Assembly: GCF_964340395.1 (NCBI RefSeq) | Contig: NC_135559.1 | Coordinates: forward strand, 6,000,001 to 6,064,000 | Origin: Glandiceps talaboti | Taxonomy: Eukaryota; Hemichordata; Enteropneusta; Spengelidae | DNA length: 64,000 bases | Direction of reading: 5' to 3' | Shown here: piece by piece, positions 1 through 27,503 of the stretch | Position numbering within the stretch: the stretch's first letter is position 1 | How the letters are laid out: each line of letters starts with the position of its first letter | The notes under the pieces: generated by a model | The model's input: the letters and a program-made list of their open reading frames with translations, nothing else | The model's database searches: none | What the model was told of the DNA's origin: nothing | Position numbers and translations under genes: made by a program

Positions 1-462
1 CGCTACAAACTTCCAGGCACCTAGCTATGACCCGTCATTAGGCTAACGTATCCGTAAGGTCACGTGTTCTGATGAATAGTTGGTCAATATGTTGACAAAG
101 ACTGAAGTGTGCAGTCGAAAATTTCAGGTTCAATTTTCAAGTTTGTGCTCTGAACAAAAAAGCAGTTCGATACTATGCTTTACCAACACAGATATGATGA
201 ATTTTCATTTGTACATAAAAATCCTGACTAAACTGTGCTATACATGAATTCTGTGATATTACAATTGCCTTCTGGCCTTGTTTGAACAGTTGATTGCAAA
301 GTAGGTGTATCCTCGACAAAATGAATGGTATGAGACATTCAACATCTCAAAAACAATACATGGGACTACTTTACTGTATTTGAAAGTCAGACACCTAAAT
401 TTTTGAACAGTATCAAGTAGTGTTTTTAAGTGTAAGGTGCTTTCTACAAATTCTATGCTTAC

Positions 463-3400
463 CAGGCTGCCGTTTCCATGTCCAACATAAACCCATCCAT
501 GAATTCAGTACGACACGGGTACATCGTTACCATGTCAACGGCAGGATAGATAAGTACCTACCGAAAACAAAATGACGAATAAAAAAATTACTGGCAAAAA
601 TAAACAAGACATGTTGGCAACAACGAGCAAAGCACCACAATTAACTGTAAGTTTACTTTGTGTAAATGCCGAGTCTTACCAAGAAAAGATGTTTTACCTG
701 AAAATCAAGGTCGAATACCTCATGACAGATATTGGACGATATAGTACCTCCAGCACTGTCACCACTAACACCCACAATACTGTGCTCTCCGCCTCCTACC
801 GAGTTCTTATTTCCCAGAATCCATCTGGTTACAGCTACGCCATCTTGAATAGAAGCTGGGTGTTTGAACTCGGGTGCCAGACGATATTCGACATTCACCA
901 CAACGCAGTTTGCATTGCTGATGGCGAAAAGAGATGTGATTTGAAAATGAATCATCCGGGATGCAAAAGTTCAATATAGAGAATCTTTAATAGGATGTGC
1001 CGTATCAGGTAAAACCCTCTGGCCCCCTGGGTAATATGCAGTATTTCAAAACATTACAATATGATAATGATCTATTCATTCTTCAAAAAATTTCCAATAT
1101 ATAAAAATATTGACTTCAGTCCATGACTGCGGCCCGTCTTTGAAGTCGAAATCGTACTCTTTCGTTTTTGTCAGAAAGTTTAAAGTTTTAAAAAAAGTTG
1201 TAACTCACTTTGCTATTATCCTGCATGTTGAATCAACTGACTGACGAGTGCCAATCATAAAACCTCCACCATGGAAGTAAATCAAGATCGCTGGATTATC
1301 AGAGCAGCTGGACGGACGATATACAGTCACGGGTATACCATCTGTTGATAAATCGGTCTAGTTAACGTAGTGGTGGTATGAGGTCACCTTGTATGCAATA
1401 ATGCAAGTATAGTATAGAATAGAATAGAATAGAATAGAATAGAATAGAATAGAATAGAATAGAATAGAATAGAATAGACTAGAATAGAATAGAATTATAG
1501 AATAGAATAGAATAGAATAGAATTATAGAATAGAATAGAATAGAATAGAATAGAATAGAATAGAATAGAATACTAGAGTAATAATTTAGTTAACAAAAAA
1601 TAACAAAACATACGAAAGTGTAAACTTTAGGTTAGATAAATGTAATGTATAATATCTTTTTACTATGTAGAATGTCTTTCCTTTTGATGAGTGCTGATTT
1701 TATGAAAGTTGTCAGTGCCATAAGTATGTGTATTTGATCAGAGTTAAAAAGAGTAATACATTTTGTTTCATTGCCTAGTTCTTTGAGATTGCCTAGACCA
1801 CTGATTTAAGATAATTGGCTGTTTGTATATTGCTGTGTAACAATTTGTAAGTTCTGAGCTTTGAGTTTCGCCTATCATTGTCTTGGTCTATTTCTTGGTG
1901 AAATAATCTTTACAAATGTTCAAAAAGTATTCCTTTGTGGTATTGTCGATGTTTGAAATTCCATATTCTTCTTTCATTTTGTTGAAATTATCTAGCCATG
2001 ATGTGATTATTGTCTTTTCGCTGTTGTAATTATTTTAGTTTCCTTTTTTATAAAACGTTTTTTTTTTTTTTTTTTTTTTTTTAAATAAATAAAATACTGA
2101 TTAGAATCGTCGATGAGAACCACGAGGTTCAATCTTTGCTGTAGTCATTTCCAATACCTTGACTGAAAGGTTTATACGAGTGCACTTTTCGATATTATTT
2201 TTTTAATAACTAGACTCATGACAAAGTTCCTTGCCCCCAACTGTCGACGGCCTGCGACCTTTCAACCAACCTGTAAAGCTCAAACAATGCATGCAGTTCT
2301 GGAACGAGTGTGAAGCTACCATCATATTCATATTCATATTCACTTTCAAAAGTTGACCTCTAGCTCAATGTGAATATGATGATAGCTCATCATCAGATTC
2401 GAAGTCTTCCGAATGGGTACGAACAAGCGTTCGGCAAATCACATAAATCCTTCATTGGCGGCAGGTTGAAATCATGTGATTGTAGTTACTTTTCACTTGA
2501 TTTGCGTGGATTTGCCAGAGTATCCAATTTGCACCATGAATTATTGTTGTCATATAAAAAACTAATTTGGATGTTTAGTATGCCTTTCCCATATCTTTGA
2601 AAATGAAATATTAATATTTGGGTGTACAAAAAACCTGTATGAGTAATGTAATAAAATACGGCTTGGCTGGGTGTGTTTTGATTTCCCGCAGTGTCGCTAT
2701 CTTTGAAACCGTACTTAACACTTACACAGGTGAAATTTACACAAAATAGTGCTGTCAAGACCACAATTATCACAATGTCTGTAGTTCCCTTGATGATCGG
2801 GGAGGGTCAACGCAATCGATTGTAAAAATTATGGTCCATGACAACAATAATTAATGGTGCAAATTGGATACTCTGGCAAAAATAAGAAGAAAGCATGCAA
2901 ATCCACGCAAATCAAGTGAAAAGTAATTACAATCACATGATTTCAACCTGCCAATGAAGGATATGTGATTTACCGAACGCGTGTTCGTACCCATTCGGAA
3001 GACTTCGAATCTGATGATGAACGTGTGAAGCTATCATCATATTCACATTGAGCTAGAGGTCAACTTTTGAAAGTGAAGATGAATATGAATATGATGGTAG
3101 CTTCACACTCGTGTTCTGGATGAAACAATTTGATATTTATAAGCAGAGGTCAAAGGTCAATTTCATGTATACCAATAGTAATTCTAATGCTACTGACTTC
3201 TACTGTACAATTTTACATAATAATGTATAGAGTGGATAGATTTTTAGATACACCATTACCTTGATAGTGGGGAACTGGAATGGTCAATTCTCGAATAGAT
3301 CCGTCGACAGGTACTTCTGTACCATCGATCTGTACCAGTGCTAAGCTGGCTGTCCGGGCATCGGCTATCGGTAGTTTATATAGAGGGATCTTTGCTTTGT

Positions 3401-3467
3401 CTGTGAGCGCTAAGAATGCCTTCGCCTCTTTGTGTAGGTGGTTTCTCTTCTCAGCAAGACTTGACAT
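463..3467 (-). CDS. Alpha/beta-hydrolase esterase A (HSL/AADAC-like), 3' part off the left edge
   Basis: Serine esterase of the HSL / arylacetamide-deacetylase family, probably hydrolysing small acyl esters. Four exons on the minus strand: 3260-3467 (start MSSLAEK), 1209-1341, 698-917 and 463-557. All are bounded by GT-AG and the phases agree. Visible motifs are the oxyanion-hole HGGGF (about residues 93-97), the family motif YRLAPE, and the nucleophile elbow GDSAGG (Ser about 168). The exons carrying the catalytic Asp and His and the C-terminus should lie beyond position 1, so positions 1-462 are intron. Exon lengths 133/220/95 equal those of genes B and C, showing tandem duplication. An in-frame ATG at 3602 would add 45 residues; I prefer 3467 because B and C also start close to this point. 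Intron 1 carries a pentanucleotide repeat and a DNA transposon. The true substrate is unknown. Confidence 0.85.
1414..1575. repeat. (AGAAT)n pentanucleotide microsatellite
   Basis: Nearly pure AGAAT/ATAGA units with a few interruptions, inside intron 1 of esterase A. The complementary motif (TTCTA)n recurs in an intron of gene B at 6237-6315. Confidence 0.95.
2304..3112. mobile_element. Non-autonomous fold-back DNA transposon with long inverted repeats and 8-bp TSD
   Basis: An 809-bp element in intron 1 of esterase A. The outermost 34 bases (starting ACGAGTGTGAAGCTACC) are perfectly inverted at the right end. The inverted similarity extends over nearly the whole element: left arm about 2304-2553, right arm about 2838-3112, with a central loop of about 280 bp. 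The right arm has two short insertions relative to the left. The direct repeat GTTCTGGA flanks it exactly (2296-2303 and 3113-3120) and is the probable target-site duplication. No transposase frame is present. An 8-bp duplication suggests mobilisation by a hAT-like or P-like transposase, but the termini do not identify a family. Confidence 0.85.
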
Positions 3468-3713
3468 GATCCTTGTAGGTGAATATTGTTGTAGGGTTAA
3501 GCTGTAACTTTTTGGACTGTTGTTAGTCCGGTGACCGATATGAATCGAATATGTCAACAAACTCAATCTGTTCCTAACTTGGGCCACTCTGTAGAGTGCC
3601 ATGACGGGTCAAAGGTCACCATCGGCAAAATTAGTCATCACAGCACAGCGCCACAGTCGTTTCACAAAGCACAATGAATTGTCTCTGTTCGTCCGTTTGT
3701 CTATCTGACTGCC

Positions 3714-3916
<203 letters not shown>

Positions 3917-3939
3917 GATCTACAATACAGCTCAATGTT

Positions 3940-4206
3940 TGCCCATAGCCTGATTTCCATATTAGTACATCAACAAATAACTTACACGTTGTGTCTTAGT
4001 TTGCCTATAGATTGATTTCCATAGTAGTACATCAACAAACAGTTTACTTTGTGTCTTAGTTTGCCTATATCATGATTTCCATAGTAGTACATTAGTAAGT
4101 TTTAGCTTGTGTCTATCTTAGTTTGCCTGTACCATGATTTCCATAGTAGTACATCTTAGTTTGTGTCTATCTTAGTTTGCCTAAAGCTTGATTTCCATAG
4201 TAGTAT
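3940..4206. repeat. Minisatellite, five imperfect ~55-65 bp units
   Basis: Each unit contains TGATTTCCATAGTAGTACAT followed after a variable stretch by GTGTCTTAGTTTGCCT or GTGTCTATCTTAGTTTGCCT. Five copies are seen between the (CT)n tract and gene B. Confidence 0.85.
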
Positions 4207-4633
4207 AAATGAAAGGATACGATACGATCATATAATACGATTTTATTTTCAATTTACTCAGTATACTTTCAAAATTAATATATACAAATATGAGAAAAAA
4301 ATCAAAAACAATTGGACAATGATGATATAGTCAAAAGACGTATTTCCACAAAATACAAAACATAAAGTAAAAACACTTGTATAGATTTCCATAGATTTAT
4401 TGTACTATACATTCTCAGCTCTCTTCACTATAATATGCAAACGTCTGGGTCCAAACAGTACATTTGAGTGCAGGGCTATATGACGAAAGTTTTGATCAAA
4501 TTCTGCTACTAGTAAATTATACTGGATTGACTGAAATCTGATGCTAACTGAGCGACTAGATAATTGATCGATCATCCTATGATCGATAGTCAATGTTCCC
4601 TCAATAACTTATGATACTAATAAGTTCCACAAG

Positions 4634-8310
<3,677 letters not shown>

Positions 8311-8885
8311 ACTTACATTTTGACTTGTTTCAGTGCAGTGGCATAACTTCTTCTGTTAAATGCACAATTTATGAAGTTTAAGCTTTAAAAGGTATTTCTA
8401 GGTATTATATAAGTACACGTGAACTTGTCGTCGAACTGTAAACCAACCAGTCTTCAGCGCATGCGTTCGCTCACATAGTCTCCAACATATATGTGCTATG
8501 AATTGGTGTCTAAGATATGGTACTAAAATTCAGAACGATAACATGTAGCAATGCCTATGCATAACATAAAATGGTGTGAACATAATATTTATATAGGGAA
8601 GAAAATTTACACCAACTATAATTATTCCAATTGCAAGATATTGATATATATGACCCGGGTATGATACAAGGTCAGTCTGACTAGACAGCCTTTCTCCAAT
8701 AACATAAAGGTTGCTGCGTACTTAATTGTGTCTCAGAAAAAAAATCAAGTTTTACTATTTGAGTCTACAGACTGATAGCCAAGGTCAAAAACAGTGGCGT
8801 GCGTATGTACTCTATAGTGCATAGTGATTGACATTTATGCCAAAGTTGGTTGTCTGAGATATGTCTGAGCACAGACGGAGAGATT

Positions 8886-8917
<32 letters not shown>

Positions 8918-9462
8918 CACGCACACATTTGAATTGGCATAGGTCATTTCTATAACCCCATCCAACTGTGCCTACAGGTGACTAAAAACAACTGGTGACA
9001 CCGTATTACTGGATGAGAAAGGCGAGTGAACATACAGTATGTACGAGGGCAAAGTTCGCTAGTGACTGGACAGAGCGTCGATTTACACAGGTGCATAAAA
9101 TGTCAAAATGAATCGATCTCCAACCTAGCTTTCAAATCACCTGACTACCACACTACGAATGTACATGGCAATACCTTTGACGGTGATATTGCACGACTTA
9201 GTCTACTGTATTCTCGTTATAAGTTTTCGTCATCCAAGTTTTTCTAGTTTACAAGTATTTGCATAATAATATGGTACGAGGAATACAAAGTGATGACGGT
9301 ACTTACATCCGCCCATACGTACCTCGCTATAATTTATTCAAAACGGTCACGATATCATTGAGACCCTGTCAAGTTAACACAGTTATTTATATCAGAATTC
9401 ATTACATTGATTATTGGTTTAAATAGCCTGCATGCAAATAAAGATTTAGAGTCAACTGTTTT

Positions 9463-9768
9463 GATGACGACACTGATACAATGACGTTGTGATGACGACA
9501 CTGATAAAATGACGTTGTGATGACGACACTGATAAAATGACGTTGTGATGACGACACTGATAAAATAACGTTGTGATGACGACACTGATAAAATAACGTT
9601 CTGATGACGACACTGATGAAATGACGTTGTGATGACGACACTGATAAAATAACGTTGTGATGACGACACTGATAAAATAACGTTGAGATGACGACATTGA
9701 TAAAATAACGTTGTGATGACGACACTGATAAATGACGTTCTGATGACGACACTGATAAATGACGTTCT
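9463..9768. repeat. 28-bp minisatellite, 11 units
   Basis: Nine 28-bp units followed by two 27-bp units, each starting GATGACGACACTGAT and ending in AACGTTGT or a close variant. There are few substitutions, so the array is young. Each unit contains one or two TGACG boxes. Because 28 is not divisible by 3, all frames of the minus strand stay open, which creates spurious ORFs. Confidence 0.95.
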
Positions 9769-10179
9769 GATGACGTTCTACTGACGACAATACAACTTAC
9801 CTACTGTGGATCGACTAGTATGCTTTCAAAGAAAAATTGAAGAATGTAGTTATCAAATAAATAAATGTTCGGCCCAGTTAATTGTTTTTAGAATGCATTT
9901 GAGCAGCGAGGTAATTTGTTCGAATAATATTCGATTTCGAGAAATAAAATTTATTGATTTTCGATTTTGACATATAAGCTTAAGGAGAATGACCATTCTA
10001 CCTGGTAACATAAAAAAACAATTTGTACTTTGATATTTGATACAAACATGTTTTATTCCAGATTGCTTGGAAAAATACATCTGAATAAAGAAACCCTTTT
10101 AATTTGCTGTAAAGCAAAGTTATAATTTGTAATACATTCCTTGGTATAAATTTTATGGCATTATCTACAAATCGATATA

Positions 10180-10182
<3 letters not shown>

Positions 10183-10236
<54 letters not shown>
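10183..10236. repeat. (CTGT)n microsatellite
   Basis: About 13 pure CTGT units downstream of esterase C. Confidence 0.95.
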
Positions 10237-10237
<1 letters not shown>

Positions 10238-10504
10238 TCTGTCTTTGTTACATTATATACCGATGAAAGTATACTACACAATTCAAAAACTGGCCGACTT
10301 CTGAGATAAGACATTTGCAACGATATATTTGAATCTGTTTCTTCGTACACCATAGTCTATGTTCTACAGTTGATCAGGCGAACTGGACGTAGACCATTAG
10401 GTTTTCCTTGCTTGGGTAAACTGGACCACCTTGTCATATGACGTCATACTCCAGATTTTCCTTGATTAGATAAACTGTACCACTCTGCCTGATGACGTCA
10501 TATC

Positions 10505-22713
<12,209 letters not shown>

Positions 22714-25134
22714 TTATTCACAGGACAGAATAGGTAGAGGGAGAATTTCATCAAAGTTATCTTCTTCAGTACTTTCTTGAGAACAATAGGGAAAGTTTGC
22801 ACATGGCTGTAACCATGGTAATATGAAATAATCTAGTTGTGTAAAATACGGTGGTTGCACAGTTTTCATATGATCCGACAGTGCTGCCCTGGCTTCATCT
22901 ACAATATTCCCTCTCTCTTGAAGTGTCAACGAAAGCGGCCATTGTTCTCCAGGATCATTTTCCAAATCATACACGATTGGGTTTTCTACGATCTCCCCAG
23001 AACAGCCCCCGTCGTGCTCAGGTTCGACGAAATGCACTTTGTATTTACCAATATTCATGGCAGGTGGGAGATTAACGGCACAATAAGTGAAGAGGTGGGT
23101 GTGGTGTGAAGGGACATCTTGAGGGTTTTTCATTAAAGACAGTAAACTCTTTCCATCAATGACTCTATCTGTAATACTGTGGTTCAAAATCTCAGAGATG
23201 GTCGGGAAGATGTCAATTAATGAAACTAGGGCATCTGTTTGAGACGCTTTTGGGATTACTCCCGGCCAACGCATGATTCCAGGAACGTGTATGCTTCCCT
23301 CGTAAGCACTTCCCTTGCCACCCCTCTGTCGTATCATTTCCCCATTTTTATTCCTGACTATACCAGGAGACCCTCCATGACCTGGTGGTTTTGGAACCCC
23401 ATCCAGACTAACCATCAAAGGGCCATTATCTGACAGGAAGATGATGAGAGTGTCTTTATCTAGTTCAAGTTGTTTGAGATGATTCACTATTTGACCAATA
23501 CTCCAGTCAAGCTCCATCAAGGCATCACCATAGATACCACTGTCCGACTTGCCAGAGAAAAACCTTGACACAAAAACAGACGTGTGCAATTTTAAATAAG
23601 ACTGGTAAAGAAAGAATGGACTATTTGCATTCGTGGAGATAAAGTTCAACGCTTCACGAGTCAATCGAAGAGTCATGTTCTCATGTTTATAAGGCTGTTC
23701 GATTATCTCACCATTTCTCGCGAGAATGCACACCGATGTTGAACCAAGAGCAGTGTAATATTTAAAACAATAACATCCGATAGAGTAGATGAGAAGTGTG
23801 AAAAGTAACATGTACAAAATTGTCTTCCATTTGATCAAAAAGGATATTTTCAGTAATAAGAGTCCAACTGACACAGCTATCCAAAGTTTATATGTCATTT
23901 TCAGAAAGAAAAGTGTGACTGGTCTCTCCAAGTGTGAACCTCCAGTTTTCCCTCCACAAATCTCTGTGTGACTGCCTGGTGTTCCATAGAAATAATCAAA
24001 GCCTTGTTTATTTGGTAAATACTTTCCTCCACTGCCGACCCCAAGATGCCATTTGCCCATAATTGCTGTAGTGTAGCCATGTTCTTTGAAGACCTCGGCT
24101 AGTGTTATTTCCTCCTGTGCAAGACCACCAGGTAGGGCAGTGCTGTATAGGACGTTGAGGGGGAAGAGTCGTCCTCTCAACATACCCTGTCGAATCTGGT
24201 ATCGACCTTACAAATAAGAAAGAGCGTATATTTTGGTAAGTTAATGGGTGGTGTCCAAGGTAGGCTCGGTCAATGAACCAAGTTAAAGGGTGGTACCCAA
24301 GACAGGCTCGGTAAAAGAACCAATAACCATATATCGCAAACCACACTAGCAAACTATATACAGTATCTATACTAGTGGACGCTCACACACAGGCTTGATC
24401 GCCCATCCACATGCTTTTATATATTGCCATACCATCCAGGCAGCTCACTCACTCACTCACTCACTCACTCACTCACTCACTCACTCACTCACTCACTCAC
24501 TCACTCACTCACTCACTCACGCACGCACGCACGCACGCACGCACCCACCCACCCACCCACCCATCCATCCAATTATCTCTTTCTAACTTTCTAACTCAAA
24601 AAAGGAATAACAATGCTTTACTCCCACCCAAATACTTACCTCCCGAACTAAATAATTATTAATTTGGTTATAAGTAAGTTACTGTTGTAAAGGGTGTGTG
24701 TAAATTCAAAAAAAAAACATGGGGGGGGGGGGCATCCCAGAAACAAAATGTGACTGGACATGTTTTGTTTCTTTATTTTCTAAAGAGCTAGAACGAGACC
24801 TGTACTGAATTTGGAAAATTTAGGCAATCGATTTGTGAGTTGAAGAGTAACGGCAGCTACATTAAATCTATTACATTGTAAACTTACCAGTGAGCAAAAC
24901 AGTTCTGCTTGGAGTACATGTAGATTGCGAATACATACGATTGAATTTCAACCCCTCTACAGCAAGACGGTCTATATTTGGAGTCTTCACTGTCTCGTTA
25001 CCATAGCAACCGACGTCTCCTAATCCCATGTCATCGACCAAGAACAGGACAACGTTCGGTTTGTGTATACCTGCTGTTGTTATGTCAGCAAGTGCGACCA
25101 CAACGGTAATAGAGATAGCAAGCTGAAGCGCCAT
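22714..25134 (-). CDS. Steryl-sulfatase-like arylsulfatase, 579 aa
   Basis: Sulfate-ester hydrolase of the STS/ARSD/ARSE/ARSF/ARSH branch, expected in the ER or secretory membrane. Two exons, 24888-25134 and 22714-24206, joined in phase at GT-AG. N-terminal signal peptide (about 1-22), then metal-binding DDMG (34-37) and the sulfatase signature CTPSR (Cys73, the residue converted to formylglycine). GKWHLG lies at 133-138, LHT at about 289-291 and SDNGP at 340-344. Two hydrophobic helices (about 181-202 and 210-228) form the membrane hairpin that marks the STS subgroup. The C-terminal PWLQPC is also STS-like. Length is close to the roughly 580-590 residues of vertebrate members. Only one intron is present, fewer than in vertebrate STS-type genes. 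Whether it acts on sterol sulfates is not determined by the sequence. Confidence 0.93.
24239..24325. repeat. Two-unit ~43-bp tandem duplication in the sulfatase intron
   Basis: The segment AGTTAA..GGGTGG...CAAG..AGGCTCGGT...GAACCA occurs twice in a row, near the exon-2 acceptor. Confidence 0.75.
24447..24571. repeat. (ACTC)n-(ACGC)n-(ACCC)n-(ATCC)n microsatellite
   Basis: A stepwise series of tetranucleotide blocks in the sulfatase intron: about 19 ACTC, 6 ACGC, 5 ACCC, then ATCC. Confidence 0.95.
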
Positions 25135-26293
25135 TTTGTTACAACACTATAGGGTATAAAACATCAGTGAATGTATGATACCCTGACCTGTCGCAGTACA
25201 CAACAAAAGGGTTGTGATCTACGTTACAATGGTAACACGAAGGTATGATCTTGAACAGACGCCATCGTTGTAAACTCGATATGAACTTAACAACACCCTT
25301 CACGTTGTCAGTCAGAACATTTTGTACAACGGAGAGAACATTCACCTCCCCTGTCATTGACCCCGTTATCACGGGTGTGTAAAGGTCCTCTGAGGTCTCG
25401 AAAGTTTGATAACCATGTAAACAATGAACCAGTCCCAGCGTGTAATTAATTAACATAAATATCCTCCATTAGAAATATTCTCTGAAATGACAAAATATTT
25501 TGAGTAATGATCACAGTAAAATAAAAATAACACGATTTTGGTATATAATAAGTGAATTATCAAGTTAAATGGAGCTTACATAGGCCCACGGTGTATCGAC
25601 AACTTGTTTCTTAATTATTATTTGAAAAAAAACCGACCCTCACAGTTCAGAAATTTGAAAAGTTTATGATAACTAAAAAGGACAAGTCTGTATTTTAAGA
25701 AATAAATTAATGATTTTTGGAAAGACTTTTTAAAGACTTGAATTATTTTTATAACACCCCTGTCTATTATTTGTGTAAAACTGTTTTTTCTGAAAATTTA
25801 ATTTTATGCATATCTCACCTGGACTTTTAACAAATATAGTTTCCAACGCTCTCAGTTGAAATTTTAATAACAATGATCTCATGTACAAAAGTATCTCTGT
25901 ACCAAATGTCGGGTATTTGATATGATTTTTGGTTATATTAATGGACGCCACACGCCAAGTTAAATAATATTTCGTTAGAGCGCCCTCTATAACCACTGTG
26001 GATTTTGTTGGGCCAGTAAGAATTGTCCCCGAACTCTCATGAACCAGTGTTTATGTTACTTCAGCCACGGTTCAGTTATCAAAATGATGTCCACTACAAA
26101 CTTCTACAAAATTCTCTGAAAAAATGTCTGAATAGAAAGAAAATGTCTGAATAATGACTTGTCTAATTAGATATTACATATTTGTGGTGAGTTGACGGTA
26201 AATATGTACTTTTAATAAAGATATGTCTGTCTGCCTTCTATTAACACGTGGTAGTCATTTTATCCATATAAACAGACACAGACACACCTAATA

Positions 26294-26633
26294 CATACAT
26301 ACATACATACATACATACATACATACATACATGTACATGCACACATACACACACATACATACATACACACATACATACATACATACATGCATACATACAT
26401 ACATACATACATACACATACATACATACATCCATACACACATGCACATCCATACATCCATACATACATACATACATAGATACATACATACATACATACAT
26501 ACATACATACATACATACATACATACATACATACATACATACATACATACATACATACATACATACATACACAAACAAACAAACAAACAAACAAACACAA
26601 ACACAAACACAAACACAAACACAAACACAATGC
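26294..26633. repeat. (ATAC)n / (ACAA)n compound microsatellite
   Basis: A long ATAC array with CA and CCAT interruptions, then AAAC units and ACAAAC hexamers. Confidence 0.95.
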
Positions 26634-26658
26634 CTACATACAAAGATGTGTGCTTTTG

Positions 26659-26660
<2 letters not shown>

Positions 26661-26731
<71 letters not shown>
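26661..26731. repeat. (AT)n microsatellite
   Basis: About 35 pure AT dinucleotides. Confidence 0.95.
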
Positions 26732-26734
<3 letters not shown>

Positions 26735-27334
26735 TTTATTATTAATACATGATATGCAGGAGATATTTAGGACAAATAACACATTGTTATTGTACATGAC
26801 ATTTGTTTTAATATCTTCGATTCATACATTGTAACGGTATCTACAGTATAAAGGTACAATAAGTGTTTTCAATAATAGACAGTTAACACTCAATCTTGCG
26901 TGTTTCACTAAATGATATTATGTTACATATAAACGAAGACCATTCTGTTTTGCTTGGACACCAATGTCAAAACGTTCAGAGGTCAGAGGTCATACCTTTT
27001 AATGTCAAGCTGTGTAATTTACGACATAAAGGATATCACATCATTGACATTCCTAAACCTTATAGTGGTCCATTAATTATAAAAATCTTTAACCCGTTGA
27101 TTGTGATATGTGTTCACAGGTCAAGCTATATAAATCATGGCAGAGAGGAACAACGCCTCCTCAACGAACAAGTAACCAAGGTATACAACTCTATATTGGT
27201 ATATCAACATGCGAATGAAGTGCTTAGGACAGAAATTCGTCAGCTACAGCTGGTCAACTTCGTGGGAATAGACTCAGCCTAACAGGTAGGTATTTACTAT
27301 TGTCGTGATTTCATCTTAGAGTAGAAGTAGAGGG

Positions 27335-27503
<169 letters not shown>

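Larger units (their letters stand above)
8311..10504. other. Intergenic region between esterases B and C
   Basis: 5' flank of gene B and 3' flank of gene C. It contains a short (GACA)n run near 8888-8917, a 28-bp minisatellite (9463-9768), a (CTGT)n run (10183-10236) and, next to gene C, duplicated copies of that gene's last exon. Nothing else is recognised. Confidence 0.7.

Noticed and set aside
572-979. 135-codon plus-strand frame
   Set aside because: Antisense to esterase A exon 3, whose minus-strand frame has YRLAPE and GDSAGG plus splice sites.
9355-9790. Three overlapping minus-strand frames rich in SVVIT/QCRHHN peptides; also considered as a CRISPR-like array
   Set aside because: They come from a 28-bp repeat lacking stops in any frame. 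Repeats are contiguous without spacers, so not a CRISPR, and this is an animal genome.
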